DNA of 64,000 bases from Armillaria gallica (lineage: Eukaryota; Basidiomycota; Agaricomycetes; Agaricales; Physalacriaceae), in NCBI GenBank assembly GCA_037576215.1, contig JBANDB010000010.1:1550001-1614000 (forward strand), in the 5' to 3' direction. Positions 9,791 through 20,679 of the stretch are shown in pieces. Numbering within the stretch: the first letter of the stretch is position 1; the number at the start of each line of letters is the position of its first letter. The notes under the pieces were generated by a model. The model had not been told where the DNA came from. It made no database searches and worked only from the letters and a program-made list of their open reading frames with translations. Both the position numbers and the translations under genes were made by a program.

Positions 9791-11301
9791 CTATAACAAC
9801 CTTAACTTTCTATCCTCTCTGAATGTCCCACTCGAAGGTGCTCTCGACAGTTCAGGCCTCACGACTTGCGATAACTTCTGCACATCAGCCTGTACGTCTG
9901 ATGCAGTTAAACGGTACTGCCTCGGCGTTATACCCTTCCCAAATGTCTTTGTAACATGGTTTGAACAAAGAAGCGCTACCGCTATATTGATCAGATGCAA
10001 GAAGACAAGGGCAAATGTCGCGCTCCATATGGTGCCTAGATTCTTGTGTTCGAAACGATACAGCTTCCCTTTACATCCGGGTAGCGCCGTCCTAGCATAA
10101 CATCTATGGCTAGGAGCAGCCTCGTGGAGAGGGCTGTAGAATCCGCAGCAGCGTAGAGAGTTCTGTATCAATAGACGTCCCAACGGTGTGTAATATTGAC
10201 TCCAAGAGAAGTTGAGCTTGCGATCGAGAGAGAGGGTGCAGCGCTTGTAACCGGTGTATCCGACAGCAAGCATGGCGATGAGGGCTGGCCAAAGAAGCAG
10301 TGTGTACGTCGCAAGGATCGGCCGAGAATTCAACAAGGTTCCTGTTAGTCCAACCATGACAGTGAGAAGTAGTATAGACGCCGCTAGCGTTATTAAGACG
10401 AGAATATCGTAATCTGCAACATACATCACGTCTGCAAGGTCCGAAGCTGTTAACACGAGTTAGATGGATATTCATTATTGGTCAGAAAAACTTACTTCGG
10501 AACCAAATTGATAGAACGTAAATCATGGCAACAGCACCGTATACAAAGACGGTGATCTCCGATAACAGCAAGAACCATTTGAAACATGGCCACTGACGAG
10601 CCTTATCCATACCCAGGCCCTGTCCTTCCAAAAGAGCAGATACAGCTTCATGGGACAATTTGGTTCCTGTCGCACCATGTCGTTGGGTCTCGGGCTTCGT
10701 TAATAGGGACTGTGGCCGAGGCCATTTGTGCGTGAGCTTTTCGGTTGTTCCGATCCCGGAAACCAGTGTTTCGCGGCCTGAGTCAATGGAAGAACTTGTT
10801 GTATGACTGCGGACAGAGAACAGCGTATTCGTTTCAGGATCCGAGTGGCGAGAAAAGGGCAATGAAATGAACGAGGGAGGGCGGAATGAGATGAAGCTCA
10901 GGCCACGAGATAACGTCGAACGAAATGAGGACGACCGAGATGGCGAAACATATCTTGGATCTTTATTGTGCTTATCATCCGCATGATCTGGCGAAGGTAA
11001 TCGAGCAACGCGCGTCTGCGACGACCAGGTAGTTGAGACGCGCTGGACTCCAGTCTTCCAATCGAGGCGTCAAGGGAACAGTATCCATAGGAGATAAACA
11101 GGAGGTCTGGGAAGATTGCGGCGTCGTATTCGTTGGCAATGGTGGCAATGGCGGGGATACAGCTCGACGACGAACTGCCAACATGGTCCTGTCATCGTTC
11201 GCATCACAATTTCTCACTTCTCTCTCCGGATATGCACCAGATCGCCGTCGCATACCACTTGAGGCTGTCGTCGTGGGTAGAAAAGAAGGCTTGCGGGTCA
11301 T
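9791..11301 (-). CDS. TSP2: tetraspanin Tsp2
   Basis: Three exons on the minus strand, 11026-11301, 10496-10970 and 9791-10446, sum to exactly 469 codons. The first 220 or so residues are a Ser/Pro/Arg-rich cytosolic extension. Four hydrophobic helices follow: WFLLLSEITVFVYGAVAMIY, ILVLITLAASILLLTVMVGL, a third around TLLLWPALIAMLAVGY, and a last one near TIWSATFALVFLHLINIAVA. The large extracellular loop has the tetraspanin hallmark CCG (SLRCCGFYSP) with further cysteines (HRCYAR, LPGCKG). The long N-terminus is typical of basidiomycete Tsp2, as opposed to Pls1. Tetraspanins organise membrane microdomains. The first intron is inferred from a frame change. The gene shares a 227-bp divergent promoter with the LEA2-like gene. 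Confidence 0.85.
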
Positions 11302-11528
11302 CGTGGTACGGTGAAGAGATTTGTTGTGTGGTGGTTGCCTTGGAAGTTGGAAAATGTTGGGACGGGCATCTCGGGCCGGCCACGGTAGATTTGGACAATA
11401 GTCGGGACTCGGGATAACCCAAACAGGGAGTAATTGCGCCCTCCCGGCGAAAATTCTCACCACTTGCGTGACGTGACCATCATGATGTGGGTGGCGGTGC
11501 AGAGTTGCGAACTCTCCGGTCGACTGCC

Positions 11529-12881
11529 ATGGATCCCGACAGAAAATCTACCGTCTCGTCATTCTACGGTCGTAAAGGTTCGACAGACGCATTGAATGTC
11601 GACTATCCGTCACCTACAGACCCAAATTACGGCTCACAAAGAACCCCGCGAGACGATGCTTCTTCTTTTTTCAATCCAGACCGTGCGTCACGGCACCTGG
11701 ATAACTACGGTACCGCTGGATATAATCGCAATTCCTTCTTCTTTGCTGGGAGGGAAGAGCCGTTAAAAGGTGGTCAGGACGAGGAGCAGGGCAACGAGGG
11801 CTTTGATATTTATGCCGACTTCAACAATGCGGGACCCAGGTATAGCTCTGCGTTGGGCGGAAATAATGATGGGTAAGTATTGGACCACTGTTCTGTCTGT
11901 CCATTATTAATCTTGTTCTAGGTACCAACCTCTGCCGCCATCGACACCAAAGCACAAGGAAGACAGTGGAAGCACGATAGGCCCCGTTGAGCTGGTGACG
12001 GTACCTGCGTTAGGACCAGAATGGCAGCGTTCAGAACTACGAGATATGACCAAGGCTGGCAAGCGGGAAAGGAAGCACGAGAGCCGTCAGGGAAAGTGGG
12101 TCGCATGGAAACGAGGCGAACGTGGGATGTGCGGCAAATGGTTCACTAGACGAATGACAGTATTTGTTTTCTTTGGTACTGCGATTGTGTACGTTTCCAA
12201 TCTGTTTCGTGTCCATTCTTTTCCTCACCTTCTGTGCAGCGTCGGTATACTCCTGGCTATTATGGTACCACGGGTGCCGAGTGCTTCGATCAACAGCGAC
12301 AATCCTCTTGCCAATGCTACCGGCGACTGGAAAAATGCTGTACCAACCTACTTCAATCGGGCACCAGCCAACTTCTCTTTCCCTGCATTCGCCAATCTGC
12401 AGTTCAACACAGCGAGCAATATCCTGCCTCTGACGTTCACTAATGTCAAGGCCTATGTTTACGACCTCGATACAAGCAGGGAAATTGCGACAGGCAACTT
12501 GGGCCATAAGACCTTACCTGCGAAGGCCTTCCCGGAATTTCTCCTCCCCTTGAATTTCTCCTACGTTGCCTCGAACGATTCGGATGCAACCTGTAAGCGA
12601 AATTGAAGTTCCCTACAAAGCTCAGCTTCTCACCTTACTCCCAAGGGGTCAACTGGTACGACGGTTGCAAGAATGCAGCTGCCTCGCAAACTGGTGTCCG
12701 TGATTGTGAGTGCTCTCTACATGAAGAACCAGAGTATCTCTGACAAATGCAATCATCTGTAGCGGTCAAATTCAAGCTTATTCTAGAGATGGACATTGCA
12801 GGTCTTATCGGATCGCGCTCAACGTCTACACAAGTTACTAGTGCCAATTGTCCGATCGAACTGGCTATCAACGCTGCCTGA
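11529..12881 (+). CDS. membrane protein with LEA2-like (LEA14) domain
   Basis: Five exons, 11529-11872, 11922-12188, 12240-12592, 12646-12705 and 12763-12881, encode 380 residues and keep frame throughout. The first 200 residues are polar and rich in Asp, Arg and Pro. One membrane helix follows a basic stretch (FTRRMTVFVFFGTAIV then GILLAIM). The outer part contains ANFSFPAFANLQFN, LPLTFTNVKAYVYD, LPLNFSYVASNDSD, a paired-cysteine region (YDGCK, ANCPIEL) and ends LILEMDIAGLIG...INAA. This is the pattern of fungal single-TM proteins with a LEA2 beta-sandwich outside the membrane. A role at the vacuole or cell surface is only a guess. Start ATG chosen because the longer frame begins with GTG. 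Confidence 0.75.
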
Positions 12882-13335
12882 ACATATCCTTCTAAAATTT
12901 GTCCGCTACATGTACATACTGCTGGACGTCTCGCGTAGTCTACACCTTCATGCCGGATCCTGGACCTTCACGTTTCGGACGTAATACCATCTAACCTTCA
13001 CGAATAATCTTCCCAAGTATATCATGACTGTCGTTACTGCTTTTCGAGTTTATCGTGTTTACCCTCAGTTTATTGTTTTACCCTCATACTAGCACAGATC
13101 ATGTGTACAATATCGTTCGGGCATTATGGACAGAGTATTTATTGTGATAGCATGCACTCTTTATGGAGTATGACATGACATGGTGTACTTAAGAGCTGAA
13201 CATCGTGGTATAACGTGAACAGGGTGAATTACAAGATCTGTATACATGTACAAGATACACGGATATCTATTTATTATGTAGTAATGCCTAACACTCTATC
13301 GAATAAATAAAAATGGTCCAACTCATAACGTATCA
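12882..13335. other. convergent intergenic region
   Basis: AT-rich 3' flanks of the LEA2-like gene and of MSP1, which converge here. No further gene seen. Confidence 0.6.
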
Positions 13336-14801
13336 TTAATCGACCGGTTGCGTTATTATCATCTCACCGTCAAAGAAATCTTCGATTTGGAGAGGTCGGA
13401 TATCAAAACCCTAGGTCATAGTAGTCAGAACTAGCCTCGAACATGGCGATAGCACGCTCACCTCAATTTGAGCCTTCGCAAGATCCCCATCTTTACCAGC
13501 ATGTTCCTTCAAGTACTCCCTCACAGGCATCATAGCCGCATTGCGGCATACTTCCTTGAGATCTGACCCCGACAAGTTTTCTGCCTTTTCGGCAAGGAGA
13601 CTCAAGGGGAAATTAGGTGCCAAGGTGGTATCTTTCAGCATCTAGGATGCTATTAAGTCGCTGATACTGGTATAAAACTCATGGCTACGCACTAGTTTGA
13701 GTATATTTAGCCGTTGTTCCCTGTCTGGCCTCGGTACTGCGAACTTCTTGGGCATACGCCGTAGAAAGGCAGCGTCGATATCATTAGGTCTGTTGGTTGC
13801 ACCCAGCACCAATATACGATCCGTTCCAGATGTGAGACCGTCCCACAAGCTAGAATATGTTCATCAGCCCGTATGGCGCGTACATGAGCATTGGGGAAAA
13901 GTACGTCATGAACTCAGCTTTCATCATTGCTGTTACTTCGTGGTCATTCGATGCTCGTTCCCTCAAAAAGGAATCAATTTCGTCGATGAATATTATTGCG
14001 GGTTGCGTTTTCCGGGCAAGTCCGAACAAGCCCGCAACGAGCTTGTTCGATTCTCCGAACCACTTGTTGGTCAGAACTGACGCGGAAATGTTGATAAAGG
14101 TAGCCTTGGTTTCTTTGGCCATGGCTTTTGCAAGCATAGTTTTCCCGCATCCTGGTGGCCCATATAGCAACACACCCCTCGGTGCACCAAGCAGGGAGGA
14201 CGAAGTCGTGAATAATTCAGGATATATGAGGGGGTATATGATGGATTCGCGGAGGGAAGATATTATTGGTTCCAGTCCGCCGATATCTGGAGGTATATAA
14301 GTGGCCGTAACGATGGGTAATATCGCCAAACGCGCCTGAGAAACGAACGGGAATATCATCTGGATGAATGATTTCATTGGCCAGAGTTCCTGTATGTTCC
14401 GACATGAGTGAACCCGAAAGTCGAGCAGCAGTCACGACACGTACGCTCATATTCGTCCAGCACAAGCTCTTCGTGACCCAGTCTCTTCAGCACCTCCATC
14501 TGCTTTCCCTTTACCTTGGTCTCCTTGTTCGAAGGTACGTATGCGTCTAGCACCCACTAACATTCCGTGTCAGTCAACGAGTCCTTGAGGTATGCAGTGC
14601 AGAGCTCACACCTTCATTGTATAATACAATGCTACCTGACAAAAAGGTCGTAAGGGAATGTTCCATTAATATGTTGCGAGAAGACGCACTTGAGTTACCA
14701 CGAACATGGCCACTATTTAATCCGTATGTCAGCAACAATTAACACGCATAGATTACTACCGCACCATCGACCACTGCTCGCCTCGTACTTGTGGGCCCCA
14801 T
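13336..14801 (-). CDS. MSP1: Msp1/ATAD1-type AAA ATPase of the mitochondrial outer membrane
   Basis: Multi-exon minus-strand gene. The start at 14801 gives [15 protein letters not shown], spliced to a membrane segment ([15 protein letters not shown]) and a linker ending [11 protein letters not shown]. The AAA core follows: [20 protein letters not shown], Walker [16 protein letters not shown], Walker [12 protein letters not shown], pore-region residues [10 protein letters not shown], sensor [13 protein letters not shown], and an arginine pair in FLRRMPKKF. The last exon reads [13 protein letters not shown] before the stop at 13336-13338. The order is that of Msp1, which pulls mislocalised tail-anchored proteins out of the outer membrane. 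The N-terminal exons were joined by phase and by similarity to the family pattern, so the start is less certain than the core. Confidence 0.88.
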
Positions 14802-15681
14802 TCTTGCGTTTCAAATGGCCTCTAGCTCAAAACTTGACGCTGACGAGGTGGTGCAAAAGAGTGAAGCGGAGTGTCACATGTGTGACGATCTTCCGGGCGG
14901 TTTTCAAAACAAATAATTTTAATATTATTATTTTGCCTTTTGGTGCGGCCCGCGTGAAGCGCTAGCCTCTGTCACATACGTTCAACATTGAATCATTTTC
15001 CAACAAATTTCTGTTCAGTGAGTACGACATCATATCATTCGACCTATTCTTCTTACTAACGCTTAGGCCAACCTGTTGCCTTGTAAGCTCGAATCTCTGG
15101 AACCTACTTCCCTCTCGGCCTAATTGACGATGAAATCATCGACAGTCTCCCCTCTATAACTCTGCCTAAGCAAACAATGAGGGCCAGTGTCACAAACAAA
15201 GTTTTTTTTTGTACATCTATGATAAATGATGCCCAACCTTAGGATTCCCGCTCTTGAACTGTTAAACTAGGACCCTCCGCAGGAGAGGACAAGGTTGCGA
15301 AGACATTTCAGTGTCATTGCGCTTTGTCTATCATTGAGGACAAACGGCCAGATACCAACGCCATAATGCACTTAATTCGGAGACTGTGTCACTCGAAAGG
15401 CAATAATCTCGTAACGACCGTATGACGACGGTAGACCTTACCCTAATAGGATAGAAGTATATGCCGCGAAACAGTCGCATGCAACTTGTTGCTATCGGCC
15501 ACGGTTGTGGATTACGAGTCTTCAATCGTGGATAATATTTGTGATTCCAACGGTGCAGTATATATAATTTTAATAATCTTGTAGCAACGTACTTCTTGCA
15601 TATCTTTCCCCGGCAGCAACCACGAACAGGACATTATATAGCTTTCCTTTCCTGCCCGTCGCCCCTCATCCAAATTGACTC
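14802..15681. other. intergenic, no gene recognised
   Basis: Short frames at 15331-15525 and 15512-15721 are not supported; the second overlaps the 3' exon of the small gene at 15682 in another frame. The left end should hold the MSP1 promoter. Confidence 0.5.
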
Positions 15682-15977
15682 TTATCCCAAGGATGGACGC
15701 GTTGCCGTGGGTGCGGCCCATCCATTCTGACCAGCTTGATCTTTAAAATCTGACGCCTTGTCAAGTGACGGGGCGGTGTTCTTGCTATTGTCTTTGCTAG
15801 TATCTGCGTCGCCCTTTAGCGCACGTAAACACGGCAGGAAGAGACACGAGGCAAACCAGATTCGGTGCTCTTCTTGAATAATGACGAAAACAATGTGGTT
15901 GACTTCGTTTCTCCCTTCGTAGACGAAGCGCCTTCTTTGGGGATAAGGCTGGTGGTGGAGTCTGAGTTCTTCGACAT
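15682..15977 (-). CDS. small hydrophilic protein, 80 residues
   Basis: Two exons, 15857-15977 and 15682-15803, joined by a 53-bp phase-1 intron, give an 80-residue protein from the ATG at 15977. It begins MSKNSDSTTSLIPKEGASS, has one short hydrophobic patch (TTLFSSLFKK) and continues as a Lys/Asp/Ser-rich tail ending NGWAAPTATRPSLG. There is no signal peptide or domain that I recognise. A TATA-like box lies about 100 bp upstream. It may be an intrinsically disordered stress-type protein, but this is inference from composition alone. Confidence 0.5.
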
Positions 15978-16816
15978 TGTCGCGTATAGTTGTAAGATTG
16001 GAGAGCGAATTGGGCGAATAAAGTGATTTGTGGTGAAGCTCCTGTTCACTAACTCAATTATACGACAATTCTCACTTTTATATACGCGCTCTTGGGCATA
16101 GGGCTCATTTCATTTTCATCGAGTCATAGATCTCAAACGCGTGTTTATTTTGGTTCCGCTCGCAGCAAGACTTGTGACTCGGACTCTGCTGACCTAGTTT
16201 CGAGACTATCTTGCTGCGGTCGGTCTGCGCCAGGGTAGTTTATCTATTCTGAAGTTGTTCTAGCTGACAAGCGCGCAGGTTCCGCTGTATTCCGAAGCAC
16301 AATATCCGCGCCGGCGAAAATACCATGACGCCATTGTCCATATGCTCGACTTTCGTTAGCCCTTGACCCATGGTTCGCCAAGTAGATGTGTATCAGTTGG
16401 GGATCAGTGAGTCAGCTTTGAGAGACGCGCAACCGAGGAGCCTGTATGAATCATAAAGTTCTGCATGCATTTATATATATATATATGTACCGAATTCATC
16501 ATGATCAAGGACTATCCCCTGCAGGAGTCGTGTACAATTTCCCGTGTATTACTATAGTACATGCAAGCGCGGTCGCTATTAGTATTAATATAAAAACGGC
16601 GGACTGAAAGAGCTACTGCAAGCCCAGATTCAAGTTTACTCCTTGTTTAAATATTTATAATTCCCCTAGGATCATCATTTCATGAGAAGAAAAACTAAAA
16701 GCATAGATGAGCCACGAGCAATAGCCAAAAAATAGGAAAACTGACACAAAATTACAGATGCACAAAAAACTACAAAAAATCATAAGCGTCATAAAGGTTA
16801 CATGAGTCAGCCCTTT
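15978..16816. other. intergenic, AT-rich
   Basis: Holds the promoter of the small gene ending at 15977 and a short TA dinucleotide run near 16471-16486. No gene was found. Confidence 0.55.
16075..16084 (-). promoter_or_regulatory. TATA-like box of the 15682-15977 gene
   Basis: TATATAAAAG on the minus strand, about 100 bp before the ATG. Confidence 0.45.
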
Positions 16817-17218
16817 CTATTTTCCTGGTGGTCGATGAACTTCAGAGAATCTCGACCGAGAAACATATGACCTACGTTTGAATAGAGAGAGAACCGACTT
16901 CTTCTTCTTCTTTGCTTTCTGGCTCTCACCAGCCTGATCGCTTTGCACTCCGCCCGAGTCTACTCCACGATCGGGAGTGGAGCTCGATGCCGCGGCTGTA
17001 CCTTCCGGTATCGCTGGAACGGTAGAAGCGGGCGTAGACCTGGTGGGCTTAGGGTTGGGGACAAAACCGCCCGTTCCATATCTTGATTGCAAAGAACCAA
17101 ATGCAGCGGCGTAATCTTTCTTTGGGCCGGGAGGGGGGTTTAATGGGGAGGTCGACGTGACAGTGGTGGTCGACTGTAGAGTGGTAGTAGACGCGGATGG
17201 GTGAGGTGTTTCTGCCAT
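16817..17218 (-). CDS. small conserved basidiomycete-type protein, 133 residues
   Basis: Single exon from the ATG at 17218 to a stop at 16817. The protein is Ser/Thr/Pro-rich with a central motif KKDYAAAFGSLQSRYGTGG and a basic C-terminal part (KKKKKSVLSLFKRR). I have seen motifs like YxAAFGxLQxxYG in small agaricomycete proteins, but no function is known to me. The lysine/arginine cluster could serve as a nuclear signal or a membrane-binding patch. A TATA-like box lies 45-52 bp upstream. Confidence 0.6.
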   Translation of the reverse strand: MAETPHPSASTTTLQSTTTVTSTSPLNPPPGPKKDYAAAFGSLQSRYGTGGFVPNPKPTRSTPASTVPAIPEGTAAASSSTPDRGVDSGGVQSDQAGESQKAKKKKKSVLSLFKRRSYVSRSRFSEVHRPPGK

Positions 17219-17262
17219 TGTAGTGTGCTTTGAATGGCCAACTCTGAGCGTTACTACAAGTT

Positions 17263-17270
17263 CTTATATA
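17263..17270 (-). promoter_or_regulatory. TATA-like box of the 16817-17218 gene
   Basis: TATATAAG on the minus strand, about 45 bp before the ATG at 17218. Confidence 0.5.
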
Positions 17271-17699
17271 CTTATCCTCAAGGTGCCAGGCCTAGGACGT
17301 GAGTCAGAGCCGTATTCACACGCACATGGGTGTGTTTGTTGTTCCTGTTGGTCACCGGAGAGAGTAAACATAATTTTAAATTGGCGCGCATTGATGGCGT
17401 AGCCTAAAAACGAGGGTGTTCCTATAGCCTTGATCATAACAAAATCTGTCGACCGACCTTTCACATTTCAAACCTAGTCCTCTGAAACCATAGTAGTAGG
17501 ACCTACGTGCAAGATATAGGAGTAGAATGGTAAGCCCTCTATGGCATACCCACAGCTTTTGAGAGGCAACGACGGGTGGATGAACCAGCCGAGAGTATGA
17601 TGGCAAGATAAAAATAGATATCACAATGCACGATCAACCAAATCGGGCCGGTTACCCAATTTGGACTTTCCTCCCACCGACCAACTTTTTGCCTCAGAC

Positions 17700-19696
17700 A
17701 TGAGTTTGCGTCTTCCCGTCGCCGATGTCATTGATGAAGACGGTCCTAGTCAATCCAGCAGCGATGAAGACGATGAAGACGAGACGTGGGACGATTGGGT
17801 ATCTGATTCTGCTCGCCAACCGTGTCGGTCTCTATTCGAGGAGAAATCTTTTCCCAGCGTTGAAGAAGCGCTCAAATATGACAATGCTACACACAGCTTT
17901 GATTTGAACGGGACCTGTGCAAAATTGTGTATGTTATTTCGATTTATTTTTGTGTCGGAAACGCGAATACTTATGTTCGGAAGCACTGGACACGCATGGT
18001 CGTATCAGGCTCATCAACTACATTCGAAAACAGGTCGGCTGCTGCGCTCGCTGAATCTACTGTCTGACTCACCAGATACTCAGAAAATATCTGCGGCAGA
18101 GGTTGCTGCACTCACCGGGACGGAGTCTTTCTTCGAGTCAGATCAATACTTGATCCCGGTACTCGAGGACGATCCATTACTGCGTGCGTGCTGCGGTCCC
18201 TTTATCTGTTTCCCCACAATAACAATAACATTCTCAGAACTTCAGGCCGATGACTGGTCTGACTCGGATGATGAAGATACCTCTGATCCTAGTCGGCGAA
18301 TCTTGGCGCTGGAGAAAAAGCTGGCCCGTACGCAGCAAGAGTTCCACGAGTATCGAACTCTTATCTCTAAGAAAATTGGTCTTTCCAGTCTCGTCGATGA
18401 GCCCAGTACGTCAGAGCCCCGACCTCGTGACGATGATACCCACTACTTCGAAAGCTACGGCGCTAATGGTACGCGCTGTCTCAGAAAGATACCACATGGA
18501 AATCTGATCATCTTCATAGATATACACGCAATCATGATCCAAGACCAGGTTCGGACATCGACATACGCCGAATTCATCCTGACAAATCCCAGTATCTTCG
18601 AAGACGCCGTGGTTCTTGATGTCGGTTGCGGGACAGGTATCCTGTCACTCTTTGCTGCGCGCGGAGGTGCCAAACGAGTTTATGCCGTTGATGCCAGCGA
18701 TATTGCGGAAAAAGCAGAAAAAATTGTCAAAGTGAATGGGATGGAGGACATCATCACCGTCACCCGCGGGAAGATTGAGGACCTCACTATCCCGGAGAAG
18801 GTCGATATCATAATCTCCGAGTGGATGGGATACGCCTTGTTGTATGAATCGATGCTTGATTCTGTCCTAAGTGCTCGTGATCGTTTCTTACGTCCCGGTG
18901 GTATCATGGCGCCTAGTCAGTGCAAAATGATGCTCGGACTCTGCGACGCCGGCGAGATCCTGAAAGATCGTGTCACTTTTTGGAATGATGTGTACGGTAA
19001 GAGCATATTCGGCGCCCGTTCGTAAAGGGTTTACTCAAGCCCCACAGGTTTCGATTTATCCGCAATGGCTGATGATATGTACGATGAAGCTGTCATCGAT
19101 GTCGTTGGCCCAAACACTATAATCAGCACTCCGTACACGATAAAGGACCTTTATATTGGGGACATTTCCACACGACAGCTCAACTTTTCATCTCCGTTCA
19201 CGCTCGTGTCTAGAGCGGATCGGCGGACTAAAGTGACGGCGTTTGTGCTCTACTTTGATACGTACTTTACGAAAACTGGAAAACCCGTTTCCCCGAGTAC
19301 GCAAGTAAAGGTGGTCAAAGAGGACGAGGCTGTATTAGCCGAGGTCTGGCCGGTGGGTGGTAAGCCTCCGCCGCAACGGAGGCCAAGCCAAGGGGCAGAC
19401 AGAGAAAAGGTTACGAGTTTCAGCACCGGACCCCAGAGTATTCCTACACACTGGAAACAAACTCTCTTCTTGCTGAGGGAGCCTATCGTTGTGGAAGAAG
19501 GTCCGTCTTTCCTGCGCTTTAAATGCCTAGCTGACCCACGGGTACCTAAGGTTCCAAGGTCCGAGGAACCTTCTATTGTCGCAAGAGCGAAAGTAACTCT
19601 AGGGAGCTGGAAATCGAGATTCACTATGTGAAGCAGGATTCTACTGGTGCTGATGAATCCAAAGACCTCGTGGTGCAAATGTATACCGTGCGATAG
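17700..19696 (+). CDS. PRMT3: protein arginine N-methyltransferase 3 (PRMT3)
   Basis: Spliced from the ATG at 17700 to the stop at 19696. The acidic N-terminus (SSSDEDDEDETWDDWVSD) is followed by QPCRSLFEEKSFPSVEEAL, the site of the PRMT3 zinc finger, but only one Cys and one His of it are evident. LDTHGRIRLINYIRK and VLEDDPLL follow, then a helix (LEKKLARTQQEFHEYR). The catalytic domain has SAM-binding motif I (VLDVGCGTGILSLFAARGG), the double-E loop (SEWMGYALLYESM) and the THW loop (IPTHWKQTLF). The C-terminus reads GTFYCRKSESNSRELEIEIH. PRMT3 makes asymmetric dimethylarginine, chiefly on ribosomal protein S2. An uninterrupted frame through 17661-19025 retains introns and must not be used as the protein. 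Confidence 0.92.
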
Positions 19697-19827
19697 AAGT
19701 GAAAGGGGACGAGTTGGGCTCAAAACGGGACATGTAGTAGCAGTGCTGTATTTTTTGGTGATTTGATACTTCATTGAGTCAATTGTATTACATCTAATCG
19801 TACATTGGCTTTCATCATTGTTCTGCC

Positions 19828-20524
19828 TTAAAGCTTTTCCTTGAGCTCCTCGAAGATCTTGGTTAGTTCGGCCTTTTCAATCTGCTGTGTTGGCCAGCCT
19901 ATCACCAAGCCTTCCTTATCGCTGTTTGGCTTGGGAATGACATGGAAATGAACGTGGTCGACTACCTGCCAGTTAAACTTCATTATGAATGGTCTAAGCG
20001 AGTACTGTGAATTAAATCAAACCTGATGAGCAACGCGCCCGTTGTTTTGGAGAATGTTGTAGTTCTCGGCGCCTTGGGCAATGGCGATTCGCTTAGCGAT
20101 CGGCAGGATGTCAGTAAGATGCTCATCGGGAAGTTGGTGCAGTTTCTCTGCGTGATCTAGGGTGCCCGATTAGATATCCGGTGACTTTAAGGACACGGAC
20201 GGGTCTACACGCACACTTGGGAATAACGAGGGCATGGCCTTTCGATAGAGGTCCGATGTCCAAGAAGGCGTACCTAGAAATCAGTACAAGTTATAGATAA
20301 TATGAAAATGAGACTGCGAGAATTGAACGAACGATAGATCTGTCTCAAGTAGCTTGAGGCTCGGAATTTCACCTAGTACAGCATCAGTATCGAGATATGC
20401 GATGACTGCTCCAGTACTCACCTTTGATGATCTTGCAGAAGATACAGGTAGCCAGTGTCCTACAATATCAGCTGTCGAATATATCCTTTCTGAGAAGTGA
20501 GATTGAAACTTACTTTGTCGCCAT
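19828..20524 (-). CDS. HNT1: HIT-family nucleotide hydrolase (Hint/Hnt1)
   Basis: Multi-exon gene from the ATG at 20524 (MATKTLATCIFCKIIKGEIP) to the stop at 19828. The conserved core reads LETDLSYAFLDIGPLSKGHA, LVIPKCHAEKLHQLPDE, NILQNNGRIAHQVVDHVHFH. The last part holds the histidine triad HVHFHV. A Cys pair (CIFC) near the N-terminus fits the Hint subgroup. Such enzymes hydrolyse adenosine 5'-monophosphoramidate and acyl- or lysyl-adenylates. The gene and the oxygenase at 20680 are divergent and share 155 bp. Confidence 0.9.
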
Positions 20525-20679
20525 AGTGGATACCAACAAGTGATACTGTACGGGTGGTGTCGGATTTGTCAGTACATAAGCGATTGCCTTTTCTAGGCGA
20601 GCATCGAACGTGCTCCCTGGAGCGGCTCTGTTACTAGCGGTCACCGTTACTTCATACACTGGTTAAGTATCTCGCCGAA

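Noticed and set aside
10975..11463. Separate small gene on the minus strand
   Set aside because: It starts with GTG and its middle part is exon 1 of the tetraspanin gene; splicing it to the next exon gives one open frame.
15804..15856. Ultrashort intron in the small gene at 15682-15977
   Set aside because: A normal 53-bp phase-1 intron joins the exons exactly, giving 81 codons.
17661..19025. Uninterrupted 454-codon frame taken as one PRMT protein
   Set aside because: It begins with TTG and reads through several introns; splicing at consensus sites restores the conserved PRMT3 sequence (for example LDTHGRIRLINYIRKQ joined to KISAAEVAALTG).
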